Below, in pieces: positions 28,425 through 39,696 of a stretch of 62,596 bases of DNA (its first letter is position 1; each line of letters begins with the position of its first letter). The DNA comes from Pseudomonas lactucae. Its GTDB lineage: Bacteria > Pseudomonadota > Gammaproteobacteria > Pseudomonadales > Pseudomonadaceae. The translations under genes were made by a program, and so were the position numbers. The notes beneath the pieces are model-generated. The model worked only from the letters and a program-made list of their open reading frames with translations. It was not told where the DNA came from and did no database searches. The stretch lies in contig NZ_JAFHKI010000036.1 in NCBI RefSeq assembly GCF_016937615.1, forward strand, positions 1-62,596, written 5' to 3'.

Positions 28425-29549
28425 ATGCTGAACGGACGCGACCCGCGCATCGATTTTTTTCGGGGCCTGGCGTTGATTTTCATTTTTTGGGACCACGTCC
28501 CCCATAACCCCCTCGGTCAAATCACCTTGCGCAACCTCGGCTTCAGCGATGCGGCCGAAGTATTTGTGTTCCTGGCCGGCTACGCCTCGGTGCTGGCCTA
28601 CGGCAAGGTCTTGCAGCGTGAAGGTTATTGGATGGCCGGCTTGAAGATCCTGCGGCGCACCTGGGTGTTGTATGTGGTGCATATCTTTCTGCTGGCGGTG
28701 ATGATGGGCATCGTGTTTTTCGCCAACAGCCATGTGGAAACGCGCGACCTGGTCGAGGAAATGGGCATGACGCATTTCATCACCCACCCGCAGCAAGCCC
28801 TGACCGATGAGTTGCTGCTGCGCTTCAAGCCCAACCTGATGGACCCGCTGCCGCTGTATATCGTGCTGTTGGGGGGCTTGTCGTTGGTGTTGCCGTTTTT
28901 GCTGCGCCAGACCTGGGCGGTGGTGGCGGTGTCGCTCGCGGTGTACCTGATGGCGCCGTGGATGGGCTGGAACCTGCGGGCGATTGCCGATGGCGTGTGG
29001 TACTTCAACCCGGTCACCTGGCAGCTGCTGTTTGTGCTGGGCGGCGCGGCGGCGATTCAGGCCAGCCGACCGCGCCCCGCCGAGACGCGCGGGCTGCTGC
29101 GGCAGCCGTTGTTTATGACCGCAGCGCTCTATGTGCTGGCGGCGGCGGTGATCACCCTGTCCTGGCGCTGGCCCGAGGTCCACGACGCGTGGATACCGTC
29201 CGCACTCGGCGACCTGTTGTACCCGATCAGCAAGACCGACCTGTCGCCGGTGCGGCTCGTGCATTTCCTGGCCCTGGCCTATGTCACCGCCAAACTGTTG
29301 CCCGGCCGTGCATGGACGCAACACTGGCTGGCCCGGCAAACCTGCCGCATGGGGCGCTTTTCCCTGGAGGTGTTTTGCCTGGGCGTACTGCTGGCGCCGC
29401 TGGCGGACATGGTCAACGCACTGGCGGGCGATACCTTTACCGTGCAGGTATTCACGGCGCTGGTGGGGGTCGGGTTGATGGCGCTGCTGGGTGCGTGGCT
29501 GGCGTTCAATAAGCGTCTGCACCAGCCACCCAGAATCGTCCAGGCCTGA
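28425..29549 (+). CDS. opgC: OpgC-type glucan succinyltransferase
   Basis: 374 residues from ATG 28425, chosen because AAGAG sits nine bases ahead; ATG 28383 is in frame but has a poor ribosome site. It has about ten membrane helices. RDPRIDFFRGLALIFIFWDHV and NLGFSDAAEVFVFLAGY are signatures of OpgC_C proteins, which add succinyl groups to osmoregulated periplasmic glucans; they belong to the acyltransferase-3-like group. Its partner gene upstream survives only as a fragment, so any glucan substrate must come from another locus. Confidence 0.8.
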   Translation: MLNGRDPRIDFFRGLALIFIFWDHVPHNPLGQITLRNLGFSDAAEVFVFLAGYASVLAYGKVLQREGYWMAGLKILRRTWVLYVVHIFLLAVMMGIVFFANSHVETRDLVEEMGMTHFITHPQQALTDELLLRFKPNLMDPLPLYIVLLGGLSLVLPFLLRQTWAVVAVSLAVYLMAPWMGWNLRAIADGVWYFNPVTWQLLFVLGGAAAIQASRPRPAETRGLLRQPLFMTAALYVLAAAVITLSWRWPEVHDAWIPSALGDLLYPISKTDLSPVRLVHFLALAYVTAKLLPGRAWTQHWLARQTCRMGRFSLEVFCLGVLLAPLADMVNALAGDTFTVQVFTALVGVGLMALLGAWLAFNKRLHQPPRIVQA

Positions 29550-29554
29550 ACAGC

Positions 29555-29579
29555 AAAAAGCCCCATCAAGGGGCTTTTT
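29555..29579. terminator. Bidirectional rho-independent terminator
   Basis: AAAAAGCCCC-atcaa-GGGGCTTTTT, a 10-base stem with A- and T-runs on both sides, between the converging opgC and permease genes. Confidence 0.9.
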
Positions 29580-29599
29580 ACTGTGCGGGCGTCAGGCCA

Positions 29600-31012
29600 T
29601 CAGGCGGCTGAGCGCACCGCCCCATCGCTCGGCTGCAACTTGAATACATAAAACAACACAGTCAACAGCACCAGAAATACCGGGCCGACATACAGCGCGA
29701 CACGCGTGTCCGGGAAGTACGCCATCAGCCCCACCACCAGCACCAGGAAGGCCAGGGCCAGGTAGGAACTGACCGGGTACAGCCACATGCGGTACTTGAG
29801 CCCGGCGCGTTCGGCCGGGCTCAGACCCTGGCGAAACTTGAGCTGCGCCAGCAGGATCATGACCCAGGTCCAGATCGCGCCGAAGGTGGCGATGGAGGTG
29901 ACCCACACAAACACCTTTTCCGGCACCAGGTAGTTGAGCAACACGCCCAACAGCAAGGCCGCAATCGACAGCAACAGCGCGCGGCGCGGTACGCCGTTGC
30001 TGGAGGTGGTGGCGAAGGTCGCCGGCGCCTGGCCGTTCTGCGCCAGGCTGTAGAGCATGCGCCCGGTGCTGAAGATGCCGCCGTTGCACGAAGACAACGC
30101 TGCCGTGATCACCACAAAGTTGATGATACCGGCGGCGGTCTTGATGCCCAGCCGCTCGAAGGTCATCACGAACGGGCTGCCCTGAGTGCCGATCTCGTTC
30201 CACGGGTAGATCGACAGGATCACGAACAAGGCGCCGACGTAGAACAGCAGGATGCGCCAGAACACCGAGCCGATGGCGTTGGGGATGGTCTTCTGCGGGT
30301 TCTTCGCTTCACCGGCGGTGAGGCCGATCATCTCCACGCCGAGGTAGGCGAACATCACCATCTGCAGCGACATCAACACGCCCTGGATGCCATTGGGCAG
30401 GAAACCGCCATGGGCCCACAGGTTGGAGATGCCCAGGGCCACCCCGTCATTGCCGAAGCCGAAGGCAATGATGCCGACGCCGCCGATGACCATGGCGATG
30501 ATGGTGACGATCTTGATCAGCGCGAACCAGAACTCGAACTCGCCGAACGCCTTGACCGCGATCAGGTTGATCGTGCCCATGCTCAGCAACGCCGCCAGGG
30601 CCCAGATCCAGCGCGGAACATCGGGAAACCACACGCCCATGTACACCGCCACGGCGGTGATTTCGGCGACGCAGGTCACCAGCCACAGGAACCAATAGTT
30701 CCAGCCGGTGAGGAAGCCCGCCAGCGGGCCGAGGTAATCCTGGGCGTAGCGGCTGAACGAGCCGGCGACGGGGTTGTGCACCGCCATTTCGCCCAGGGCG
30801 CGCATGATCACCAGGATCGCCAGGCCGCCAATGATGTAGGAGAGCATGATCGCCGGGCCGGCCATCTCGATGGCCTTGGCCGAGCCGAGGAACAGGCCGA
30901 CACCGATACAGGCGCCAAGGGCCATGAGGCGAATATGCCGTTCGCCCAGTTCACGTTTCAGCGGGCCGCCTTGAGCGGTCTCGCCATGGGGCAGGTGATT
31001 GCCTGTCGGCAT
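29600..31012 (-). CDS. Amino-acid permease, AAT/APC family
   Basis: 470 residues from ATG 31012 (MPTGNHLPHGE), with twelve hydrophobic helices. RHIRLMALGACIGVGLFLGS and the GxG-type helix 1, YWFLWLVTCVAEITAVAVYMG, and EFEFWFALIKIVTIIAMV are typical of the proline/histidine/aromatic permeases (ProY, HutT, AroP). An upstream in-frame TTG (31021) is less likely. Imports an amino acid with protons across the inner membrane. Specificity cannot be read off; ProY-like is the nearest impression. Confidence 0.85.
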   Translation of the reverse strand: MPTGNHLPHGETAQGGPLKRELGERHIRLMALGACIGVGLFLGSAKAIEMAGPAIMLSYIIGGLAILVIMRALGEMAVHNPVAGSFSRYAQDYLGPLAGFLTGWNYWFLWLVTCVAEITAVAVYMGVWFPDVPRWIWALAALLSMGTINLIAVKAFGEFEFWFALIKIVTIIAMVIGGVGIIAFGFGNDGVALGISNLWAHGGFLPNGIQGVLMSLQMVMFAYLGVEMIGLTAGEAKNPQKTIPNAIGSVFWRILLFYVGALFVILSIYPWNEIGTQGSPFVMTFERLGIKTAAGIINFVVITAALSSCNGGIFSTGRMLYSLAQNGQAPATFATTSSNGVPRRALLLSIAALLLGVLLNYLVPEKVFVWVTSIATFGAIWTWVMILLAQLKFRQGLSPAERAGLKYRMWLYPVSSYLALAFLVLVVGLMAYFPDTRVALYVGPVFLVLLTVLFYVFKLQPSDGAVRSAA

Positions 31013-31306
31013 AAGGTACAACCTCGTCTTGTTATTGGATGACCCACTGAGCGGCGAGCCGCCAGGCTGTCGGTTCAGTGGATGCGCAGTATAAAAACCC
31101 GAACGAGGGGGCTTTCACTCTATAAACGATTAAATTCAGCGTTAAGTCCGGGAAAATACGCTACCCGCGAGAAATATTCACCTGCCTAAGCGCGAAACAC
31201 AGGCGCCACCGAGGCCATCGGCAAGGCACTGACGCACCGCCCTACAAATTCCTCACGCCGCGCCGGCAGCGACTAAGCTTCAACCAAGTCCGATCAATCT
31301 GCGTAA

Positions 31307-34300
31307 ATGGATCAATCGACTATGGGCGCTTTATGGCAAACCGATTCGACTCAGGCTGTGGTCCCCACCGACAGTCAGGATCATCCGCCATTGCCACAAA
31401 GCCCCCGCAGGCGAAGGTTGTGGTGGCGGCTGGTGTGGCTGGTGCTGTTGATCGCACTGCTGGGCCTGGGCTGGGCCGCCAGCCGGGAAATGCGCACCTC
31501 GCGCCTGCAGGCCGAACACCTCAGCGCGTTTGCGGCATCACTGAGCTATCGCGTCGAACCCGGCCCCAGCGACGCCATTGTTTACCCCGGCGACGGCCCA
31601 TTCGACCGACGCCTGGGTTACAGCGCCCTCGATGATTTTTTGCCGCGCCTGCTCAAGCGCAACTACCGCATCGAGGCGCAGGCGCGGTTCTCCCCGGCAT
31701 TGATGAACTACGCCGAGCGCGGGTTGTTCGTGCCCTACGCGGAAAAAGTCCAGGCCGGCCTGACCCTCACCGACTGCCGCGGCGCCTCCCTGTACACCTT
31801 CACCTACCCGCAGCAACTCTATGCAGACTTTGCCGCGATCCCGCCGCTGGTGGTGCAAAGCCTGTTGTTCATCGAAGACCGCGACCTGCTGGACCCGAAG
31901 CAACCGCTGGCCAACCCGGCGGTGGACTGGCCGCGCTTCGCCAAGGCGGCCTGGTCGCAGGTGGCAAAGCTGCTGCATCTGCCGGGCCAGACCGCCGGCG
32001 GCAGTACCCTGGCCACGCAGTTGGAGAAGTATCGTCATTCGCCCGATGGCCTGACCCTGTCGGGCGGCGAGAAAATCCGCCAGATGATTTCCGCCAGCGT
32101 CAGGGCCTACCAACCGGGCCCGCAGACCCTGGACAGTCGGCAGCGTATCGTGCGCGACTACCTCAACAGCGTGCCGCTGTCGGCGGTGCCGGGGCACGGC
32201 GAAGTGCACGGCATGGCCGAAGGCTTGCGCGTGTGGTTCGGTGCAGACTTCAACGCGGTCAACCAGGCGTTGAGCGACCACGCGCAGGACCCGGCGAGCC
32301 TGGCCAAACGCGGCCTGGCCCTGCGCCAGGTACTGTCGTTGATGATCGCCCAGCGGCGTCCCTCGCATTACCTGAACAAAGGCCGTGACGAGCTGACGCA
32401 ATTGACCGACAGCCATATCCGCCTGCTCGCGCAGAGTAACGTCATCACGCCAGCCTTATCCGCCGCCGCCCTCGCCAGCCACGTCACCTACCGCGACTGG
32501 CAGCGCCAACCCACGCTGCAACCGGTCGAAGGCAACCGGGCCATCAGCGTCGCCCGCAGCCGCCTGGCCAGCCTGCTTGACCGCCCGCTGTATGACCTTG
32601 ATCGTCTTGACCTGTCGGCCACCAGCACCCTGCAATACGACCTGCAAACCCAGGCCACCGCGTACCTCAAGCGCCTGGCGGACCCCGCGTTCGCCGCCCA
32701 GACGGGCCTGCTCGGACCGCGTCTGCTCACGCCACAAAGCACGCCCCAGGTGCGCTACAGCTTCACCCTGTTCGAGCTGACGCCGGATGGCGCGCGGGTG
32801 CGCGTGCAAACCGACAACACCGACCAACCCTTCGATATCAACGAAGGCAGCAAGCTCGAACTGGGCTCCACCGCCAAGCTGCGGGTGCTGACCACCTATC
32901 TGCAAATCATCGCCGAGCTGCACGAGCGCTATGCGGCGCAATCGCCAGCCGCACTGAAGACCGTCGAGGTACCGGAGCAGGATCCGTTGTCGCGCTGGGC
33001 CGTGGACTATTTGATGCGCAGCAGCGACCGCGACCTGGCGAAGATGCTCGACGCGGCGCTCGACCGCACCTACTCGGCGAGCCCTGGCGAAGCGTTTTTC
33101 ACCGGGGGCGGCCTGCACCGCTTCCATAACTTTCGCAATGAAGACAACGGCCGCAACCCGACCCTGCGCGATGCCCTGCGCGAGTCGATCAACCTGCCCT
33201 TCATTCGCCTGATGCGTGACCTGGTGCGCTACACCACGTACTCCGGCGCTGACAACAGCGCACGCCTGCTCAAGGACGACAACGACCCGCGCCGCCAGGA
33301 ATACCTGGCCCGGTTCGCCGACCACGAAGGCACTGCGTTCCTGCTCAAGTTCTGGAAAAAATACCGCAACAAGGATACCCAGGCGCGCCTCGACACCTTC
33401 CTGGACGGCCTGCACCCCACCGCCATTCGCCTGGCCGCCGTGCACCGTTATTTGCTGCCCCAGGCCAGCCAGCAAAGCTTCAACAGCTTCGTGCGCTCGC
33501 ACCTCAAGGGCATCAAGACCACCGACAAACTCAGCGACGAACGCCTGGCCACGCTTTACCAGAACTACGGCCCCGGCGCCTACGACCTGCCCGACCAAGG
33601 CTATATCGCCAAGGTGCACCCGCTGGACCTGTGGCTGCTGGGTTACCTGCTCAACCACCCCGAGGCGACGTTCAGCGAGGCGGTCAAGGCCAGCGAATTC
33701 GAGCGCCAGGAAGTCTACAGCTGGCTATTCAAAAGCCGCCATCAAAGCGCCCGCGACAGCCGTATCCGCACCATGCTGGAGATCGAAGCCTTCCTCGACA
33801 TTCACCAACGCTGGAAAGCCGTGGGCTACCCGTTCGACCACCTGGTACCGTCGCTGGCCACCGCCATCGGCAGCTCCGGCGACCGCCCCGCCGCCCTCGC
33901 CGAACTGATGGGGATCATCCTCAACGATGGCGTGCGCGTACCGGCGCTGCGTATCGACAGCCTGCAGTTCGCCAGCGGCACGCCCTATGAAACACGGGTG
34001 GTCAACGACCCCAACCGCGGCAAGCGGGTGATGCCCAGCGCAGTCGCCACGGCCCTGCGCAGTGCGCTGTCGCAAGTGGTGGATGCCGGTACGGCAAAAC
34101 GCGTGGCCGGCAGCTTCAAACTGGCCGACGGCACACCGCTGTCGATGGGCGGCAAGACCGGCACCGGCGATAACCGCATCGAAGCCATGGGCACCGGCGG
34201 GCGCATCCTCAGCTCCAAGTCGATCAACCGCACCGCGACCTTCGTGTTCTACATCGGCGAGCAGCACTTCGGCACGCTGACCGCATTTGTCCCTGGTGTT

Positions 34301-34417
34301 TCGGCCGAACATTTCACCTTTACCTCGGCGCTACCGGTGCAAGTGCTCAAGGGCATGGCGCCGATTCTCACGCCGTATCTGCAACCGGGCAGCCACACTC
34401 TGTGTGTTCAAAAATAA
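31307..34417 (+). CDS. Bifunctional PBP-like protein (GT51 + transpeptidase)
   Basis: 1036 residues. A cytoplasmic N-terminal tail, one membrane helix (about 39-58), a transglycosylase GT51 region (FIEDRDLL, QTAGGSTLATQLEKY) and a transpeptidase with Ser521 in GSTAK, SIN (ESINLPF) and Lys950-Thr-Gly (GGKTGTG) in the right order. So the peptide crosslinking site is complete. The GT51 motif that usually reads RKxKE is EKIRQM here, so the second catalytic Glu seems to be Gln. Longer than class A PBPs (700-850), with inserts between the domains. It stands alone between two unrelated genes. The start could also be ATG 31322. Confidence 0.8.
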   Translation: MDQSTMGALWQTDSTQAVVPTDSQDHPPLPQSPRRRRLWWRLVWLVLLIALLGLGWAASREMRTSRLQAEHLSAFAASLSYRVEPGPSDAIVYPGDGPFDRRLGYSALDDFLPRLLKRNYRIEAQARFSPALMNYAERGLFVPYAEKVQAGLTLTDCRGASLYTFTYPQQLYADFAAIPPLVVQSLLFIEDRDLLDPKQPLANPAVDWPRFAKAAWSQVAKLLHLPGQTAGGSTLATQLEKYRHSPDGLTLSGGEKIRQMISASVRAYQPGPQTLDSRQRIVRDYLNSVPLSAVPGHGEVHGMAEGLRVWFGADFNAVNQALSDHAQDPASLAKRGLALRQVLSLMIAQRRPSHYLNKGRDELTQLTDSHIRLLAQSNVITPALSAAALASHVTYRDWQRQPTLQPVEGNRAISVARSRLASLLDRPLYDLDRLDLSATSTLQYDLQTQATAYLKRLADPAFAAQTGLLGPRLLTPQSTPQVRYSFTLFELTPDGARVRVQTDNTDQPFDINEGSKLELGSTAKLRVLTTYLQIIAELHERYAAQSPAALKTVEVPEQDPLSRWAVDYLMRSSDRDLAKMLDAALDRTYSASPGEAFFTGGGLHRFHNFRNEDNGRNPTLRDALRESINLPFIRLMRDLVRYTTYSGADNSARLLKDDNDPRRQEYLARFADHEGTAFLLKFWKKYRNKDTQARLDTFLDGLHPTAIRLAAVHRYLLPQASQQSFNSFVRSHLKGIKTTDKLSDERLATLYQNYGPGAYDLPDQGYIAKVHPLDLWLLGYLLNHPEATFSEAVKASEFERQEVYSWLFKSRHQSARDSRIRTMLEIEAFLDIHQRWKAVGYPFDHLVPSLATAIGSSGDRPAALAELMGIILNDGVRVPALRIDSLQFASGTPYETRVVNDPNRGKRVMPSAVATALRSALSQVVDAGTAKRVAGSFKLADGTPLSMGGKTGTGDNRIEAMGTGGRILSSKSINRTATFVFYIGEQHFGTLTAFVPGVSAEHFTFTSALPVQVLKGMAPILTPYLQPGSHTLCVQK

Positions 34418-34582
34418 ATAGCCACCGCCTGTATGGGGGGGTGCTACACCGTTATATCCGTGGTTCGATCGACCGCTTATTTAATCTATAAGTCTATGTT
34501 TATAAAACAGTATTTCAAACTTAAAGCGCGGTCTCCGCGCGTCTAGACTGCCTGTTCATTCCCTGCACAAGGCAACTCGATC

Positions 34583-37500
34583 ATGACAGCTGAACCTGCC
34601 ATGCCCGCCACCCCACTCGCGCATTTCACGTTGATCAAAGAGGCACTGCCGACGTGGATAACCCAAGCCTCAGCGGCGCGCATGGCGGTGCTGGGGCGCG
34701 CAGACAAAACCCTCCCCGAGGCCTTTGAATCAACGTCGACCGACGCTCGGCAACGCTTGAAAAGTGCCGTCGCCGCACAATGGACCGCGCAGAATGCGGT
34801 CGATAAACACCTGCGGCACCTGCAAGACGCCGAGGCTTTCGCCGAGCCGCTGTTAAAACAGGCACTGCTCGAGCGATACGGCCTTGATGAGGATGTGCGT
34901 GAGACCCATCTGAGGTTGTACGCACCGGCCAACCTGCCGTGGTGGGCGCATGACGTCACCGCAGGTGTGAGCAGCAGAACCGTGTCGCTGCTGCACGCCG
35001 CGCTGCACAACTTCGCCGCCTCGGAGACCTTCACCGCCGACTCGGCGTTCATTACCCGCCCTGACACCCAGGGCCTGTTCGACATCAAACACATCAAGCA
35101 TCGAATCACGATAGGTCAATTCAAGAGCCTGGTACGTGAACTCGATATTGGCCGCCGTTACCAACAGCATCTCGAAGAACAGCTGGGTTTTAATCAGCCG
35201 CTGGCCAAGGCGGTGCTCCAGGCCAGGGTCATCCGCCACAGCAAGGCTGCGTTCAAGACGGCCGTACAAAGCGCGCTGATGCTGGAACAGATCGACATGA
35301 GCACCCACGACCTGATGCTGCGCCTGGTCGAAAATCACCAGGGGCTGCTGCTCAACGGCGCGCCGCTGTGCTGTCACGATCTGACATTGATGGACACCCC
35401 ACTGACCGGCATCGTGGTCATTGCCGCGGACCTGAATCAAGGCCGCCAGCCGCGGCCCGTCCTGGTCTACGTACCCGACGATCCGGAGCATCCGCTCAAG
35501 CACTATCCTGACGGCGCGTCCTTTGTAAAAGAGCTGACCCGCCAACTGCGCCAGCCCGCCTACCAACGCTTTTTCTGTCGCTTCGTACCTCAGGCCCAAC
35601 GCGGGCTGTTCCTGGCCCGACTCCATGAACGCCTGAGTCACGTCACCTGGCAACCCACCCGCGCGCGCGACCCGTTACCCAGCTGGCGTGAGGCGCCAGT
35701 GGACAAGCCCCACCTGCAGATCGGCACACGCCGGGTGCAGGCCGATCTGTGGGACCACCTCTACCAGCATCAACTGGACAAGATCCTTAATGACGCCCGC
35801 GAGATCGCCGTGTCCACGGCCTATGCCGACCGCATGGCGCGCTGGGCCTGGTGGGACAACCTGGAACATATCCTGACCGATGTATTGAACGCCGCCTTGC
35901 TGGTCGCCACGCCGTTCATGCCGGTGCTGGGCCAGTTGATGCTCGCCTACAGCGCCTGGCAACTCGCCGACGAGGTCTTCGAAGGCCTGCTGGACTGGAC
36001 GCAGGGACGCCGTGTAGATGCCATCGAACATGTTGTGGGTATCGCGCAGAGCGTGGTGCAACTGGGGATCTTCGGCGCCGGTGCGTCGTTGGGAGCGCTG
36101 GCCAGGGTGAAAGCCTCGGCCTTTGTCGAGGGGTTGAAACCGGTGCAATTGGCCGATGGACGCCAACGCCTGTGGCACCCCGACCTTGCGCCCTACCGAC
36201 AACCCGAGCTGGCGCCGGTCGCCGGTGCCAAGCCTGACGCCGAAGGGTTTCATCAGCGGCAGGAGCAGAAAATCATGCGCCTGGACAGCCATCACTACGC
36301 TGTTTCCCAAGACCCACACACCAGCCAGTATCGCATCCTCCACCCCAAGCGGCCCGACGCCTATCAGCCCGAGGTCTTCAGCAACGGCGCCGGTACGCTG
36401 GTGCATGAAGGCGAGGCGCCCATGACCTGGGACAGCACCCGCCTGATGCAGCGCCTCACGCCCACCACTGCCGACCTTACGCCCGCCGAACTGGCGCGCA
36501 TTCGCGATATCAGCGGTACCGCGACCGAAGAGTTGCAGCGCATTTATGTGGAATGCACCGCGCTGCCGCCCCTGCTCGCCGATACCCTGGAACGTTTTGA
36601 ACTGCGCCGCGCAGTCGAAGGTTTCGGCGACCTGGTGCGCAAGGGCACGCCAACCGGCGAGACGGACGACTGGACTGCGCAATCGCTCACGGAACTGCCG
36701 GGATGGCCGGTCGAGCGGGCCATTGAGGTGTTCGACGCGGCGGACCTGAGCGGTGCCTCCATGAAATACGGCGACCGCGAGGCGGGGGCCGCGCAAACCT
36801 TGAGGATCAGCCGGCAGGCCGTGCAGGCCGGGCAATTGCCGGAACAGATTGTGGGTTATCTAAGTGAGGGGGAGCTTGAGGGATTGCTCGGCGCGCCCTT
36901 GCCCGCCGCCCCGGCAAGGGAGCAGGCGTTACGCAATCGCCTGGGTGACTATCTCGATACACAACAAGCCGCGATTTTCGAACACCGCTATCGTCTCGCG
37001 TACGCGTCTGATGACACGAGCGCCCGCCTGGTGCAGCAAACATGCCCGCAACTGCCCGACGCGTTGGTGCAACGCTTGCTCAGCCGCGCCCGCCCTGAAG
37101 AACGCCGCGTGATAACCGAGGAACAACGTCTGCCGCTGCGCCTCAAGCGCCAGGCCCAAGCGCTGCAACTGGAAGTGCAGGCCACCCACGCCTATGAAGG
37201 TCTCTACCCGGACGTACCGCTCGGCGCCGATACCGAACGGCTGTTGCTCAATGCCTTGCGGCTTTACACCGACACCTTCGCCAACCTGCGTATCAGCGTG
37301 CATGAACACACGCCAACCGGCCGCCTGCGTTGCAGCGTCGGGCCAGAGGATGCGGGCATTTCCAAGGTGCTGCTGCGGATCGCGAATGACCGCTATACGT
37401 TGCCCGATGCACGTGAGCGCACCTTCGATCTGTACGAAGCCACACTGCGCCTGTTACCCGACACCCACCTCAACGTCCTTGGCTACCGGCCCGGCCAGGG

Positions 37501-39696
37501 CGCGGCGCTCAAGCAATGGCTGCTGGCCAAATTGCTACCGCCCGCTGCGCGCAGGGTCGCGCTGGCGCAACCACCCCTCGCGCCGGTGATACAGCGCGAA
37601 ACCCTGCACCTGTTGAAGTGGCCTGACTTCAGGGCGCTGCGGCAATTGTTCGGCCTGGGACGCTCGGTCGAGGCGCGGATTGCGCGTCTCTATCCCAGGA
37701 TGACCGACGAGGAGGTGCGCAGTGTCGCCACGCTGATGGATACCCCGCAAGGGCTGAGCACCCTGGAGGCGTTCGAGAACGAAAAAAACCGGCTGGCGCA
37801 GGACCTGCACACCTGGCTGCTCACGCCCACCGCGTCGGCAGACCGCGCGCTGGCCGATCAGGAGCGCTTGTACCGAATAAATGTCGGCGCGGTTCTGCGC
37901 GATTGCTGGGAACAACGGCCCCAGGACTATCGCAGCGAATACGGCGACCCGTTGTTTGGCCGCGCCCTGGATTTCAGTGGCTATGCCCTACAGGGCGCCC
38001 TCAAGGATTTCCCCAGGCTTCGCGCGGACTTCGGGCATGTGACCAGCCTCAATATGACGGGCGCGGCGATGCTCGACAGTGATGCGATTTTTTTGCATAA
38101 CTTTCCCCAGTTGCGCACCCTGGACCTGACGGGTAACCGGCTCACCGAACTGCCGGCGCAGTGAGCCAGATGGCGCGCCTGAACGGTTTGAAACTGGGCG
38201 GCAACCCCATCCAGTGGACCGAACAAAGCCTGGCGCAGCTCAAGCAGTTTCAGCATTTGAAGATCCTGGTGCTCTCACACAACGCGCATCTGTTGCACGC
38301 GCCGGATATCAGCCGCATGCCGCTCTTGCAAATGTTGATGCTCGATAACACGGGGATCGGCAATTGGCCGTCGGGGTTGTTCGAACTCCCGCGCCCCGCG
38401 ACCTTTGTCCTCGACCTGCGCAATACCGCTGTCCGCCAACTGCCCCTGGTCGAGCCCGGCTCGTGGCAGGCGGAACTGGTGGTGCGCACGCGCCTGGATC
38501 GACAGCGACTTGATTTCGACAGCGAAAACCTGATGGTCGATCTCAGGCGGGCCGCCGGGCTGGACCCCTGGCGCACCTATCCGGCGAGGGGCGAAATCGA
38601 CAGCGCGTTCTGGCTGGAAAATCGTCGAGGTGCCCGCCGAGAACACTTGCAACGCCTCTGGGATGATCTGGAGGGCGAACAGGGTTCCCAGGGCTTTTTT
38701 GAAGTCATCCGAAGCTTGCAAGTCGAGGGCGTCACCTTCCAGACGCCTGAGGACGCCGGTCGTTACCAGCTCAACCGCACGCAGTTGAGCCTGAATGTCT
38801 GGCGCATGCTGCAAGCCATGCACAGCGACGATGGATTGCGCGAACGTCTGTTCCTGATGGCCAGGGAACCGTTCAATTGCGCCGACGCCGGTGCCGAAAT
38901 TTTCAACGCGATGGGCATCGAAGTGTTGGTATTCGAAGCGTATCGCGACGCGTCGCTCAGCACCTTGGGCCCGGCGCTGGCCCGGCTGGCCAGACAGAAA
39001 GCACGGCTGCACCAGGTCAACCGCATCGCCCAGGCCGATGTAAAGCACCGGCTCGCGCCGTTGGATGCCGGCGGACTGGGCCTGCGCCTGAACACCGAGC
39101 TGCTCGAAGGACAGCGCGGCACGGTCGATGAAGTGGAGGTTTACGTTGCTTATCAGACGGGGCTCAAAGAACGCCTCGACCTGCCCTGGCTCTCAAGCCA
39201 CATGGCCTACCGAACCACCTCCGGGGTCAGCGCCGAGCAACTGAAAACAGCCGGCGACAGTGTATTGGAACTCGAACAAGGCGATGGGCTGGTGAACCAG
39301 ATGCTCGAACAGGATTTTTGGAACAACTACTTGATGGACACCTACCCACAAGCGTTTCGGGACAATCAATGCCTGCATCGCGACAGCACTGCCGGGGTCG
39401 ACGATTTGCGCTCGGCCCAGGACGACTGGGCACATTACCTGCAGCGACCGGCTGTTCAACAAGACTCGGCCACGAGTGAGCAACTGCGCCAACAGCTGAC
39501 CGCTCTCGCCGATAAAATGGGCGTGCCGCACAGTGTGGTGCTGACCGGCGAGCCCATGAGCGATGCCATCTACCTGCGCATCTTCGGCGACAGTTTCTAC
39601 GATGAAAGCGAGTTGGGACGGCGGCTGACCCGTAGCGTGCTGGGCCAGGAAACTCAGACCTCCGAGTCCCAGATCACGGTGACATTCCCGGCGTAG
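34583..39696 (+). CDS. Giant DUF6543-LRR-NEL protein 2 (E3 ubiquitin ligase), frameshifted
   Basis: About 1704 residues after repair. DUF6543-type region up to about 1100, with a hydrophobic hairpin near 430-475 (NAALLVATPFMPVLGQLML). Then leucine-rich repeats (LRTLDLTGNRLTELPAQ, LNGLKLGGNPI, LKILVLSHN, LQMLMLDNTGI), then a NEL domain with REPFNCADAGAEIFNAMGIE; the Cys codon 38878-38880 aligns with the catalytic Cys of IpaH/SspH-type ligases (C-x-D). Such enzymes ubiquitinate host proteins after injection by a secretion system. The break at 38161/38162 splits the LRR region exactly between Q and L, consistent with one lost C. If the break is real, GTG 38161 could restart a 511-residue LRR-NEL protein. 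No secretion system is in this window. Confidence 0.8.
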
